From Arthrobacter sp. 135MFCol5.1 (GTDB lineage: Bacteria; Actinomycetota; Actinomycetes; Actinomycetales; Micrococcaceae), in contig NZ_KB895454.1 of the NCBI RefSeq assembly GCF_000374865.1, positions 62,001 through 126,000 on the forward strand: 64,000 nucleotides of DNA, written 5' to 3'. A program made the position numbers and the translations under genes. Each line of letters opens with the position of its first letter. The first letter of the stretch is position 1. The notes under the pieces were generated by a model that had not been told where the DNA came from, ran no database searches, and was given only the letters and a program-made list of their open reading frames with translations. Positions 47,977-57,010 of the stretch are shown one piece after another.

Positions 47977-50103
47977 TTAGCCCTGGAGGCTGGAGAGGGA
48001 ATCCTTGGCGGCGGCAGCAACTGCTTCTGCCGTGATGCCGAATTCCTGGAAAAGGCGCTTGTAGTCGGCGGAAGCGCCGTAGTGCTCGAGGCTGATGGAA
48101 CGGCCGGCGTCGCCGACGAATTCCCGCCAGCCCAAGGCCAGTCCGGCTTCAACCGAGACGCGTGCCTTGACGGCGGCCGGCAGGACGGATTCGCGGTAGG
48201 CGGCATCCTGCTTCTTGAACCACTCGACGCACGGCATGGAGACGACGCGGGCGGCGATACCGCCGGCCTGCAGCGCTTCGCGTGCCTGGACGGCCAGCTG
48301 GACCTCGGAACCGGTGGCAATGAGGATCACGTCGGCAGGTACCGTGGCGCCGTCTTTCGAAGCCTCGGCCAGGACGTAGCCGCCCTTCGCAACCCCGGCC
48401 GTGGAACCGAAGGTGTCGCCGTCGGCGTCGCCCGCACCGCGTTCCCACGTGGGGATGTTCTGGCGGGTCAGGACGATGCCTGCGGGGTTGGCGTGGTTTT
48501 CCAGCATGGTCTTCCAGGCGGCAGCAACCTCGTTGGCGTCGCCGGGGCGGACCACGTCCAGTCCCACGATGGCGCGCAGTGAGGCCAGCTGTTCCACCGG
48601 CTGGTGGGTGGGGCCGTCCTCGCCCAGGCCGATGGAGTCGTGCGTCCAGACGTACAGGGACGGCACACCCATCAGGGCGCCGAGGCGGATGGCGGGCCGC
48701 TGGTAGTCGCTGAAGATCAGGAAGGTGCCCGAGAACGCCCGGGTGTTTCCTGCCAGGCTGATGCCGTTGACGATCGACGCGGCAGCGTGCTCGCGGATGC
48801 CGAAGTGCAGCACCCGGCCGTACGGGTTGCCGGACCACGCGTCGGTCTGCTTGGAGGCCGGCACGAAGGACGGCGAGCCCTCGATGGTGGTGTTGTTGGA
48901 CTCGGCGAGGTCGGCGGAGCCGCCCCAGAGTTCGGGCATGACCGGGCCCAGCGCATTGAGGACCTTGCCGGACGCCGCGCGGGTGGAAACGTCCTTGCCT
49001 GCGGGGAACACCGGCAGGGCGTCGTCGATGCCCTCGGGAAGTTCGCGGGCTTCGATGCGCTGCAGCAGTGCTGCCCCTTCCGGGTTGGCTGCCTGCCAGG
49101 CGTTGAACGACTCTTCCCACTCTTTGTGTTCGGCAGCGCCGCGTTCAACCACCGCACGGGCGTGTTCGAGCACTTCCTGGTCCACGTCGAAGGACTTGGC
49201 GGGGTCGAAGCCCAGGACTTCCTTCAGCGCGGCGACTTCCTCGGCGCCCAGGGCCGAGCCGTGAATCTTGCCGGTGTTCTGCTTCTTGGGTGCCGGGTAG
49301 CCGATGACGGTGCGCAGCGAGATGATTGACGGCTTGGAGGTTTCGGCCTTCGCGGCGAGCAGGGCCGAGTAGAGCTCCTGGACGTCTTCCTTGTATTCGC
49401 CCGTACGGGTCCAGTCCACGCGCTGGGTGTGCCAGCCGTAGGCCTCGTAGCGCTTCAGGACATCCTCGGTGAACGCGATGTCGGTGTCGTCCTCGATGGA
49501 AATGTGGTTCTCGTCGTAGATCACCACGAGGTTGCCAAGCTCCTGGTGGCCGGCAAGCGAGGATGCCTCGGAGGTCACGCCTTCCTGGAGGTCGCCGTCG
49601 GAGGCGATAACCCAGATGGTGTGGTCGAACGGCGATTCGCCCGCGGGAGCGTCGGCGTCAAAAAGACCGCGCTGGCGGCGCTGCGAGTAGGCAAAGCCCA
49701 CGGAGGACGCCAAGCCCTGGCCCAGCGGGCCGGTAGTGATTTCCACGCCGGCCGTGTGCTTGTACTCAGGGTGGCCCGGGGTGAGTGAACCCCAGGTGCG
49801 GAGCGCTTCCAGGTCCTTCAGTTCCAGCCCATAGCCGGAAAGGAACAGCTGGATGTAGAGCGTGAGGGAGGTGTGGCCGGGGGACAGGATGAAGCGGTCG
49901 CGGCCCAGCCAGTGCGGATCACGCGGATCGTGGCGCATCAGCTTCTGGAAAAGAAGGTACGCGGCCGGGGCCAGGCTCATCGCCGTACCCGGGTGGCCGT
50001 TGCCCACCTTTTCTACGGCATCCGCTGCCAGCACGCGGATGGTATCCACGGCGCGCTGGTCCAGGCTGGTCCATGACAGTTCTTGCTCTTCCAAATGTGG
50101 CAC
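47977..50103 (-). CDS. tkt: Transketolase
   Basis: A 708-residue thiamine-diphosphate enzyme of the non-oxidative pentose-phosphate pathway. Landmarks are [20 protein letters not shown], the ThDP motif [20 protein letters not shown] ending in NLVVIYDEN, and [23 protein letters not shown] 50103 has GAGAGGGG upstream. It is the first gene of tkt-tal-pgi-zwf-opcA-pgl, with a leader of about 180 nt. Confidence 0.97.
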   Translation of the reverse strand: MPHLEEQELSWTSLDQRAVDTIRVLAADAVEKVGNGHPGTAMSLAPAAYLLFQKLMRHDPRDPHWLGRDRFILSPGHTSLTLYIQLFLSGYGLELKDLEALRTWGSLTPGHPEYKHTAGVEITTGPLGQGLASSVGFAYSQRRQRGLFDADAPAGESPFDHTIWVIASDGDLQEGVTSEASSLAGHQELGNLVVIYDENHISIEDDTDIAFTEDVLKRYEAYGWHTQRVDWTRTGEYKEDVQELYSALLAAKAETSKPSIISLRTVIGYPAPKKQNTGKIHGSALGAEEVAALKEVLGFDPAKSFDVDQEVLEHARAVVERGAAEHKEWEESFNAWQAANPEGAALLQRIEARELPEGIDDALPVFPAGKDVSTRAASGKVLNALGPVMPELWGGSADLAESNNTTIEGSPSFVPASKQTDAWSGNPYGRVLHFGIREHAAASIVNGISLAGNTRAFSGTFLIFSDYQRPAIRLGALMGVPSLYVWTHDSIGLGEDGPTHQPVEQLASLRAIVGLDVVRPGDANEVAAAWKTMLENHANPAGIVLTRQNIPTWERGAGDADGDTFGSTAGVAKGGYVLAEASKDGATVPADVILIATGSEVQLAVQAREALQAGGIAARVVSMPCVEWFKKQDAAYRESVLPAAVKARVSVEAGLALGWREFVGDAGRSISLEHYGASADYKRLFQEFGITAEAVAAAAKDSLSSLQG

Positions 50104-50607
50104 GAAAACCGGGCCCCTCTCTGTGCTGGTGGCAGTGGTACACCGGATCCGGCTAAGGGCGCGCTCTGTGGCGCCGCTTTGGTGTGTACCAGCCGTTCAC
50201 CATCGAAACGTTGATCTTTGCATTCAGTCACGAACAGCAAGTGGGAATGCGTTTTCCACCGCTTACTTGCTGCGTGCTGATCTGGTGACAGCTTAGCTCT
50301 TATCCATAGTCCGGGCGGCCCGAATCTCACGTTTTGGACGCAATTTCCCCTTTTGTGAAAGGCTCCGGCGGAAGGCTGAGTTAATCTGCTCGAATGGGCC
50401 TGCGAGCGATCAACTGCGCATAGGGCAGGCCCCGGACGGGGGTGCCGGCACGGTATGATATTCGGAGGCCAACACCGGTGGGCACCACTGCAGCCGGAGT
50501 CTCCCGGCAGATGCAGGCACATGGCAATTTCTTTTCGTCGTGCCATGCCCGGGGCGGGGCCGCACGACCGGAGCTGCACAGCCAGCCTCAACTGCCACAC
50601 AGAACGG
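50104..50607. promoter_or_regulatory. Divergent tkt/ctaB control region
   Basis: No gene is seen in these 504 bases. For tkt (minus) a TAAGCT -10 lies at 50295-50290, followed in the leader by an AGCAAGT/ACTTGCT inverted repeat (50271-50236) with further internal pairing. For ctaB (plus) TATGAT at 50454-50459 gives a leader of about 140 nt. In-frame ATG codons at 50455 and 50521 upstream of ctaB lead into AT-richer, non-coding-like sequence. Confidence 0.5.
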
Positions 50608-51567
50608 GTGACTGCCACCGTGAGCACAACAGATACGCCGCTAAACGCATCCCGGGCCTCCGGCGCCGGGTATGCCCGCAAGGCAAAGGCGTATCTCGCC
50701 CTCACCAAGCCCCGCGTGATCGAACTGCTCCTGGTGAGCACCCTGCCCACCATGATCTACGCCGAGCGGGGCTTCCCGCCCATCGGCCTGATCCTTGCCA
50801 CCCTGGTGGGGGGCGCCTTCGCCGCCGGAAGTGCCGGGGCATTCAACTGCTACATCGACCGGGATATCGACAAGCTGATGCACCGCACCGAAAACCGGCC
50901 GCTGGTGACGGGCGAAGTCACGCCCCGCGAAGCGCTGGTCTTCTCGTGGCTGCTGGGTGCGGCGGCGATCGTGATCCTCTGGTTTGGTGCCAACCCGCTG
51001 TCAGCCTGGCTCGGCCTGGGCGCCATCTTCTTCTACGTGGTGGTCTACACCATGATCCTGAAGCGCCGTACCGCACAGAACATTGTGTGGGGCGGCGCGG
51101 CAGGGTGCTTCCCGGTCCTGATTGCCTGGGCTGCGGTGACCAATTCGGTGGAGTGGCCGGCGGTCATCCTCTTCATGGTGATCTTCCTGTGGACACCGCC
51201 GCACTACTGGCCGCTGTCCATGCGCTACGGCGAGGACTACCGCAACGCCAATGTCCCGATGCTCGGCGCCATCGCCGGCGCCAAGGTGGTTTCCGTCCAG
51301 GTTGTCCTCTATGCCTGGGCCATGGTCGCCTGCTCGCTGCTGATGATTCCCGCAGGCGGTGCCGGTTGGGTCTACACGGCCACCGCCGTCCTGGCGGGCG
51401 CATGGTTCCTTTATGAATCCCATGCCCTGTATGCGCGTGCGCAGCGGGAGGACATCCCCGACAAGCGGGCCATGAAAGTGTTCCACGGCTCCATCAGCTA
51501 CCTGACCCTGCTCTTTATCGCCCTCGCCGTCGATCCCTTCATCGGCCGGGCGGTGGCAGGCGGCTAG
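50608..51567 (+). CDS. ctaB: Protoheme IX farnesyltransferase (heme O synthase)
   Basis: A 319-residue UbiA-type prenyltransferase with about nine membrane helices. The first Asp-rich motif, [20 protein letters not shown] (about residues 88-107), is diagnostic, and [13 protein letters not shown] is the second. It adds farnesyl to heme B for the cytochrome oxidase. GTG 50608 was chosen; GTG 50620 is nearly as good. Its partner ctaA lies about 2.6 kb downstream on the other strand, separated by the SulP fusion. Confidence 0.92.
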   Translation: MTATVSTTDTPLNASRASGAGYARKAKAYLALTKPRVIELLLVSTLPTMIYAERGFPPIGLILATLVGGAFAAGSAGAFNCYIDRDIDKLMHRTENRPLVTGEVTPREALVFSWLLGAAAIVILWFGANPLSAWLGLGAIFFYVVVYTMILKRRTAQNIVWGGAAGCFPVLIAWAAVTNSVEWPAVILFMVIFLWTPPHYWPLSMRYGEDYRNANVPMLGAIAGAKVVSVQVVLYAWAMVACSLLMIPAGGAGWVYTATAVLAGAWFLYESHALYARAQREDIPDKRAMKVFHGSISYLTLLFIALAVDPFIGRAVAGG

Positions 51568-51591
51568 CTGAAACGCCGCTCCAACCTGCCG

Positions 51592-51624
51592 GCGGCCCCC
51601 ACCTCACGGTGGGGGCCGCTTTTT
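51592..51624 (+). terminator. Terminator of ctaB
   Basis: A perfect 12-bp stem GCGGCCCCCACC/GGTGGGGGCCGC with a TCAC loop and a run of five T: a classic intrinsic terminator. Confidence 0.95.
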
Positions 51625-51687
51625 GTTGTTGAGCCTTGTTGGGCGGCAAGCGTGGGGTAAGCCACTGATTCGTTGCCTTGGCGAACA

Positions 51688-51707
51688 ATATGACATCTTT
51701 GTCATAT
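51688..51707. promoter_or_regulatory. Perfect AT-rich palindrome upstream of the SulP-carbonic anhydrase gene
   Basis: ATATGACA-tctt-TGTCATAT has 8-bp perfect arms. It stands out from the GC-rich background and is followed by more GTCA/TGAC half-sites up to 51735. The shape suits a dimeric repressor; which one is unknown. Confidence 0.6.
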
Positions 51708-51786
51708 CTGTCACGTTGACTGTCATTGAACATGACCAGCTGCTTACGGTGGACCGGACCCTTCCCGCAAGCAAAGGAAAGAGCCC

Positions 51787-54054
51787 ATGGAAGCCCGTCC
51801 CACAGCCGTCCCCGCTCCCAGCCACAGCCCACCGGGTGGAAACTGGAATCCGCTCCGGAAAAAACCCGGCATCCCCGGGTTTGCCTCCCATCTCGGTGCC
51901 GACATTCCCGCTTCACTGGTGGTGTTCCTCGTCGCGCTCCCGCTCTCGCTTGGCATTGCGGCCGCATCCGGTGCCCCGATCATGGCGGGATTGATCGCCG
52001 CCGCCATCGGCGGCATCGTGGCCGGCAGCCTTGGCGGCTCGCCGCTTCAGGTGAGTGGTCCCGCCGCCGGGCTGACCGTCGTCGTGGCCGGCCTGGTGCA
52101 GGAGTTCGGCTGGCAGGTGACGTGCGCCATCACCGTGGCCGCCGGCGTCGTGCAGCTGCTGCTGGGCATCAGCCGTGTCGGCCGGGCAGCCCTGGCCGTT
52201 TCCCCCGTGGTGGTCAAAGCCATGCTCGCCGGCATCGGCGTCACCATCATCCTGCAGCAGCTGCACGTGCTGCTGGGATCGCGGCCCGCAGGCTCTGCGC
52301 TTGAGAACCTCGCAGGACTGCCCGCCGCCATTATCAACCTGGAACTGCATGCCGCCCTGCTGGGCCTGGCGGTCATCGTGATCCTGCTGTGTTGGCGGTT
52401 CCTTCCCGCCATTGTCCGCCGGGTGCCCGGCCCGCTGGCAGCAGTTGCCGCCGGTACCGCGTTGGCGGTCGCCTTTGCCCCGGGGGTGGAACGCATCTCC
52501 CTCGACGGTTCGATCTTCGATGCGATCGCCCTGCCGCAGCTTCCCGACGGAAACTGGCGGGCGTTCGCTTTCGCAGTCCTGACCATGGCCCTGATCGCGA
52601 GCATCGAATCGCTCCTTTCCGCGGTTGCAGTGGACAAAATGCACACCGGACCGCGAACCAACCTCAACAAGGAACTCGTCGGCCAAGGCGCCGCAAACAT
52701 CGTCTCCGGATCACTGGGCGGCCTTCCCGTCACGGGTGTGATCGTCCGCAGCGCCACCAACGTGGAAGCCGGCGCGGCCACCCGCACGTCCGCCGTGCTG
52801 CATGGCATCTGGGTCCTCGCCTTCTCGGCGCTCTTCGCCGGACTGATCCAGCTCATCCCCCTGGCCGTCCTCGCCGGCCTGCTGGTGGTCATCGGTGCAC
52901 GCCTGATCAAGGTGGCCGATATCCGCACCAGCCTGCGGACCGGTGACCTCCTGATCTACGCCGTGACCCTTGGCTGCGTCGTCTTCCTGAACCTGTTGGA
53001 GGGCGTCATGATCGGGCTCGCCCTGGCCGCCGCGTGCGTGCTGTGGCGGGTCCTGCGCGCCCCGATCCAGGCCCACCCGCCCGCCGCCGCGTCGTCGCCC
53101 TGGCGGGTGACCGTTGCCGGATCCTGCAGCTTCTTCGCCCTGCCGCGGCTGAACGGGACGCTGCAGTCAATCCCCGCCGCCGTGGACGTCGTGGTGGAGC
53201 TGAATGCGGACTACGTAGACCATTCGTTCCGCGAAGCCCTGCTGGCCTGGCAGGTCCAGCACCAGGCCACAGGCGGCACCGTGAACCTCGAAGAGCACGG
53301 GAACACCCTGTTCCGGGACGCGGCCCACCAATCGCCCCGCCGCGGAGAAGCCAGCGAGCTGCCGCTGCCACCCCGGAAGGAATCCCTGCTGCAGGGAATC
53401 AACAAGTATCACCGCCGGTTCGCGGACCAGGTGCGTCCCCTGGTGCACGACCTGGCCGAAGTGCAGAACCCGGACAGCCTGTTCGTGGCCTGCGTTGACT
53501 CGCGCGTCAACCCCAACCTGATCACCAGCAGTGGTCCGGGCGATCTGCTCACCCTGCGGAACATCGGCAACGTTGTGTGCAACCACGGCCAGGATTCCTC
53601 GATCGACTCGGCCCTGTCCTTCGCCGTCACGGGCCTGGGCGTGAAGTCGCTGGTGATCTGCGGGCATTCAAACTGTGGCGCCATGAAGGCGCTGATCGCC
53701 GAGGCGGACGGCGCGGACCACGCTTCCCTGGGCCCGGCGTTCGGGCGTTGGCTGGGGCACGCCCGGCAAAGCCATGCCGAACTGCTGGCGGGCCACCCGG
53801 TGGGGAGGCAGGCCGCCGCCGCCGGGTACAGCACGGTGGACCAGTTGGCGATGGTCAACGTCGCCGTGCAGCTGGGCAAGCTCCACAACCATCCGCACGC
53901 GGGGCCGGCCCTGGCCGGCGGGCAGGTCCAGGCAACCGGCCTGTTCTACGACATTGCCACCGCGCGGGTCCTCGAAGTGACGCCGGACGGCATAGCGGAC
54001 CTCGACCCGGCGCTCGGGTCCAGGCTGCAGGACGGCGCCTTGGCGTCCGGTTAG
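51787..54054 (+). CDS. SulP anion transporter fused to beta-carbonic anhydrase
   Basis: A 755-residue fusion. Residues about 25-420 form a SulP-type transporter with ten or more helices (PASLVVFLVALPLSLGIAAA, then PLQVSGPAAGLTVVVAG and ASIESLLSAVAVDKM). Residues about 540-745 form a beta-carbonic anhydrase with zinc ligands Cys and Asp in VACVDSRVNPNL and His and Cys in VICGHSNCGAMKAL. Rv3273 of M. tuberculosis has the same layout. A bicarbonate importer coupled to CO2/bicarbonate conversion is likely. The STAS region between the parts is short or degenerate. AAAGGAAAGAG precedes the ATG. Confidence 0.92.
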   Translation: MEARPTAVPAPSHSPPGGNWNPLRKKPGIPGFASHLGADIPASLVVFLVALPLSLGIAAASGAPIMAGLIAAAIGGIVAGSLGGSPLQVSGPAAGLTVVVAGLVQEFGWQVTCAITVAAGVVQLLLGISRVGRAALAVSPVVVKAMLAGIGVTIILQQLHVLLGSRPAGSALENLAGLPAAIINLELHAALLGLAVIVILLCWRFLPAIVRRVPGPLAAVAAGTALAVAFAPGVERISLDGSIFDAIALPQLPDGNWRAFAFAVLTMALIASIESLLSAVAVDKMHTGPRTNLNKELVGQGAANIVSGSLGGLPVTGVIVRSATNVEAGAATRTSAVLHGIWVLAFSALFAGLIQLIPLAVLAGLLVVIGARLIKVADIRTSLRTGDLLIYAVTLGCVVFLNLLEGVMIGLALAAACVLWRVLRAPIQAHPPAAASSPWRVTVAGSCSFFALPRLNGTLQSIPAAVDVVVELNADYVDHSFREALLAWQVQHQATGGTVNLEEHGNTLFRDAAHQSPRRGEASELPLPPRKESLLQGINKYHRRFADQVRPLVHDLAEVQNPDSLFVACVDSRVNPNLITSSGPGDLLTLRNIGNVVCNHGQDSSIDSALSFAVTGLGVKSLVICGHSNCGAMKALIAEADGADHASLGPAFGRWLGHARQSHAELLAGHPVGRQAAAAGYSTVDQLAMVNVAVQLGKLHNHPHAGPALAGGQVQATGLFYDIATARVLEVTPDGIADLDPALGSRLQDGALASG

Positions 54055-54089
54055 TCCGGGCACCTGCGGCACGGCCTGCGAATAGAGGA

Positions 54090-54125
54090 AAGGCGCCCCG
54101 GTCCATAGACGGACCGGGGCGCCTT
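54090..54125. terminator. Bidirectional terminator between the SulP fusion and ctaA
   Basis: A perfect 15-bp stem AAGGCGCCCCGGTCC/GGACCGGGGCGCCTT with an ATAGAC loop sits between two convergent genes. Confidence 0.92.
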
Positions 54126-54145
54126 CTTCGTGGCGGTGCCTGAAC

Positions 54146-55090
54146 CTACGTGGCTGTGCTCGAGCGGGCGAGATCCCAGGCGTTCGTCGATGCGGCCATC
54201 AGCAACGCGGCACCGAGCATATGGGCCGCCACCAGCAATGCGGGAATGCCGTTGTAGTACTGCGTGAACCCGATGACAGCCTGCAGGACCGTGACTCCGA
54301 GGAGGGCCAGCACGGCGGTCCGGAACGGGCCGGTGATCCGCCGGCGCACCACCAGGACGAGGGCCACCACCGTGCCGGCAGTCACCAGGTAGGCGGGTAC
54401 GGCATGGATGTGCGACACAAGGTCCCAGTCGAGGTTGTTGCGGGGCGCGTCGGCGTCACCGGCGTGCGGCCCGGCCCCGGTCACCACCACGCCAAGCATG
54501 ACGGCCACGGCAGAGAAGAGGGCGACGGCGGCCGTCACCGGGCGCAGGACAGCGGGGAGCACGGCCGGCCGGGCCGCCAGGAAACGGCCGGTCCGGCCGA
54601 AAGCGCGGTTCACCAGCAAGGTGGAGAACACCACCAGGGCCATGGACACCAGGAAGTGCAGGCCCACCACCCATGGGTTGAGGTTGGTCAGCACGGTGAT
54701 GCCGCCGATCACGGCCTGCGCCGGGATGCTGGCCAGCAGGCCCAGGGCCAGCAGGAAGAGGTCCTTGCGTTCCTTCCGCAGGTTCCACAGGTACACCAGC
54801 AACAGCACGGCAACCGCGGCCAGGACAAACGTCAGGAGCCTGTTCCCGAATTCGATGAAACCGTGAATGCCCATTTCCGGGGTGTTCACCAGCGAATCGG
54901 AAGTGCAGCGCGGCCACGTGGGGCAGCCAAGCCCGGACGCCGTCAGCCGGACGGCGCCGCCGGTGACCACCAGGAGTGTCTGGCCAATCAGCGACGCGAC
55001 AGCGAGGCGGCGGACGCGGACGTCCACGGTGCGGGGCAGCCGGGACGCCAGGCGGCTGGCGAGCTGGGGGAGGCGGGAAGCCGTGGTCAC
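54146..55090 (-). CDS. ctaA: Heme A synthase (COX15/CtaA)
   Basis: A 314-residue membrane oxygenase with eight helices. ASGLGCPTWPRC holds the conserved Cys pair, and heme-ligand His residues lie in IHGFIEFGNRLLT, VVGLHFLVSMALVVF, LVSHIHAVPAYLV and LLVAAHMLGA. It oxidises heme O to heme A. GTG 55090 is seven bases after the ABC permease stop, so it is co-transcribed with the exporter; frames further upstream overlap that gene. Confidence 0.92.
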   Translation of the reverse strand: MTTASRLPQLASRLASRLPRTVDVRVRRLAVASLIGQTLLVVTGGAVRLTASGLGCPTWPRCTSDSLVNTPEMGIHGFIEFGNRLLTFVLAAVAVLLLVYLWNLRKERKDLFLLALGLLASIPAQAVIGGITVLTNLNPWVVGLHFLVSMALVVFSTLLVNRAFGRTGRFLAARPAVLPAVLRPVTAAVALFSAVAVMLGVVVTGAGPHAGDADAPRNNLDWDLVSHIHAVPAYLVTAGTVVALVLVVRRRITGPFRTAVLALLGVTVLQAVIGFTQYYNGIPALLVAAHMLGAALLMAASTNAWDLARSSTAT

Positions 55091-55097
55091 GATTTTC

Positions 55098-55865
55098 TCA
55101 ATTCCACTTGAACCAACGGATGGCTGCGGCCCCGGCGATGACGGTCCAGAGCAGCAGGATGAGGGCGGCGCCGCCATTGACGGCCCCGCCCAGGAAAGCG
55201 GCGCGCATGGATTCGCCGAGCGCGCCGGAGGGCAGGAAGTGGATGACGGCCTGGGCTGCGGCGGGCAGCCGTTCGGCAGGGATGACGATGCCGCCCATGG
55301 CGCCCAGGAGGATCCACAGCAGGTTGGTGATGGCCAGGGTCGCTTCCGGCCGCACCGTTCCGGCCACCAGCAGCCCCAGCGACGTGAAGGCTGCGGCGCC
55401 AAGCGCCAGCAGTCCCAGGCCGGGAAGCCAGCCGGCCGCCGTCGGCTGCCAGCCCAGGGCCAGCGCCACGAGGCCCACCACAACCACCTGCAGGCAGAGG
55501 ACGGCCAGGACGGAAAGGACCTTGCCGGCGATCAGGCCGCCACGGCCGAGCGGCGTGGTGGAAAGGAACCGCAGAACGCCGTACCGGCGGTCAAACCCGG
55601 TGGCGATGCCCTGGCCGGTGAAGGCGGTTGACATCGCGCAGAGGGCCAGGATGCCGGGGACCGCCACGTTCACGCGGCTGGAGCCCATGCCGTCCAGGAA
55701 CGGGGTCACCGTCAGGCCAACCAGGGCAAGGAGCGGAAGCACCACTGCAAGGATCAGCTGTTCTCCGTTCCGGAGCATCGTCAGTGCCTCGTACTTGCCC
55801 TGCAGCAGCACGCGGCGAAGCAGGGGAGCGGGCTGCTGGTGCTCCTGCGGTGCTGCGGCGCTCAT
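55098..55865 (-). CDS. ABC-2 type transporter permease
   Basis: A 255-residue permease with six hydrophobic segments. RYGVLRFLSTTPLGRGGLIA is a typical ABC-2 cytoplasmic loop. It pairs with the ATPase encoded just upstream (ATGA overlap). Cargo is unknown; placement before ctaA and beside sufR in other actinobacteria suggests a link to heme or membrane biogenesis. Confidence 0.9.
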   Translation of the reverse strand: MSAAAPQEHQQPAPLLRRVLLQGKYEALTMLRNGEQLILAVVLPLLALVGLTVTPFLDGMGSSRVNVAVPGILALCAMSTAFTGQGIATGFDRRYGVLRFLSTTPLGRGGLIAGKVLSVLAVLCLQVVVVGLVALALGWQPTAAGWLPGLGLLALGAAAFTSLGLLVAGTVRPEATLAITNLLWILLGAMGGIVIPAERLPAAAQAVIHFLPSGALGESMRAAFLGGAVNGGAALILLLWTVIAGAAAIRWFKWN

Positions 55866-56830
55866 CGGATGTCCTTTCCCGAGATATCCAAAAAGACGTC
55901 TTCAAGGCTACGCGCCTGAAGGCTCATCGAGGCCGGCATGATTCCCTTCGCTTCCCACCACTGCGCCAGGGCGGCCAGATGGCGCGGTGTCAGGGTGCCG
56001 GTCACCGTGTAGCTCCCGGCGCGTGCTTCGGAGACGTCGACGCCGGCGGGCAGCACGGCGGCCACGTCCAGGCCGGCCGGTGCCTCGAAGACCAGGGTCC
56101 GGACGTGTTCGGCGCCCGGGTCCGCCACCGGGCTGCGCTGCAGCAGTTCCTGGACCGTTCCCTCTGCCACGTTGCGGCCGCCGTCGATGATGTAGACGTA
56201 ATCGGCAAGGCGCTGGGCATCGTCCATCAGGTGTGTCGTGAGGATGATGCCCATGCCGCCGTCGCGAAGTTCGGCAATCAGGTCGAACACCAGCTGGCGG
56301 GACTGGGGATCCAGGCCGGCGCTTGGCTCGTCGAGGAACAGTACTTCGGGACGGCCAATCAGGGCGGCGGCCAGGGCAAGGCGCTGCTTTTGGCCGCCGG
56401 ACAGCCTGCGGACGCTGGTCCGGCTGAAGGTATCGATACCCAGCCTGCCCACCAGGTCTTCAAGGGGCCAGGGGTCGGCGTAGAGGCCGGCGATGTGCCG
56501 CAGCAGCGGCAGTGGCCTTGCCGACGGCGGGAGCCCGCCATCCTGGAGCATGACGCCAACGCGGGCGCGGAGGCCGGACCCGGCCGCGGCCGGGTCCTGG
56601 CCCAGCAGCGAGATGCTGCCGCCGCTGCGTTTCTGCAGGCCTTGGGCGCATTCGAGGGTGGTTGTCTTGCCGGCACCGTTGGCGCCCAGCAACGCGGTCA
56701 CTTCCCCCCGCTCGGCGATGAGTGAAACGCCGCTCACCACCCGAAGCATCTTTCCGTCCAGGTTGGACAGGGGGCCTACGTCCTTGATGAGCCCATTAAT
56801 GGACAGGACAGGGGACTTGGGGGATCGCAC
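55862..56830 (-). CDS. ABC transporter ATP-binding protein
   Basis: A 322-residue ATPase of the drug/lipid ABC-2 type: Walker A ALLGANGAGKTTTLECAQGL, signature RRLSGGQKQRLALAAALIG, Walker B VLFLDEPSAGLDPQSR and the His switch ILTTHLMDDAQ. A roughly 80-residue C-terminal extension follows. The frame opens with GTG-GTG. TAGAAT (minus, 56842-56837) is six bases before the second GTG at 56830, which is taken as a leaderless start; GTG 56833 is possible. Confidence 0.9.
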   Translation of the reverse strand: MRSPKSPVLSINGLIKDVGPLSNLDGKMLRVVSGVSLIAERGEVTALLGANGAGKTTTLECAQGLQKRSGGSISLLGQDPAAAGSGLRARVGVMLQDGGLPPSARPLPLLRHIAGLYADPWPLEDLVGRLGIDTFSRTSVRRLSGGQKQRLALAAALIGRPEVLFLDEPSAGLDPQSRQLVFDLIAELRDGGMGIILTTHLMDDAQRLADYVYIIDGGRNVAEGTVQELLQRSPVADPGAEHVRTLVFEAPAGLDVAAVLPAGVDVSEARAGSYTVTGTLTPRHLAALAQWWEAKGIMPASMSLQARSLEDVFLDISGKDIR

Positions 56831-56833
56831 CAC

Positions 56834-57010
56834 AGTATTCTACGGGATGTAGTATTCAGTGCCGTCCTTGCTGCGGCTCGCGCGTCCGGCGCCGGGCGGC
56901 ACTCCCGGGTGGCACGGGAAGCGCGCGGTCACATTCCGGCAGGACCCAAGGTCAGCCTGCCCTTACTGGAGTCGTGGACTAAATTACGACATGATTGTGT
57001 TGTGTATTCC
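56834..57010. promoter_or_regulatory. Divergent control region of the ABC-ctaA and suf operons
   Basis: Holds TAGAAT for the ABC gene, a direct repeat of AGTATTC (56834-56840 and 56852-56858) and TAAATT (56980-56985) for sufR. ACGACA-TGATTG-TGTTGT (56986-57003), an imperfect palindrome, begins at the base after that -10 and covers the predicted sufR start, the position expected for autorepression by SufR. An ATG at 56991, five bases after the -10, opens a seven-codon ORF (MIVLCIP) whose TGA overlaps the sufR ATG. Confidence 0.5.

Noticed and set aside
50521..50607. N-terminal extension of ctaB from ATG 50521 ([11 protein letters not shown]...)
   Set aside because: The region has non-coding-like codon composition and CtaB homologues start near GTG 50608/50620.
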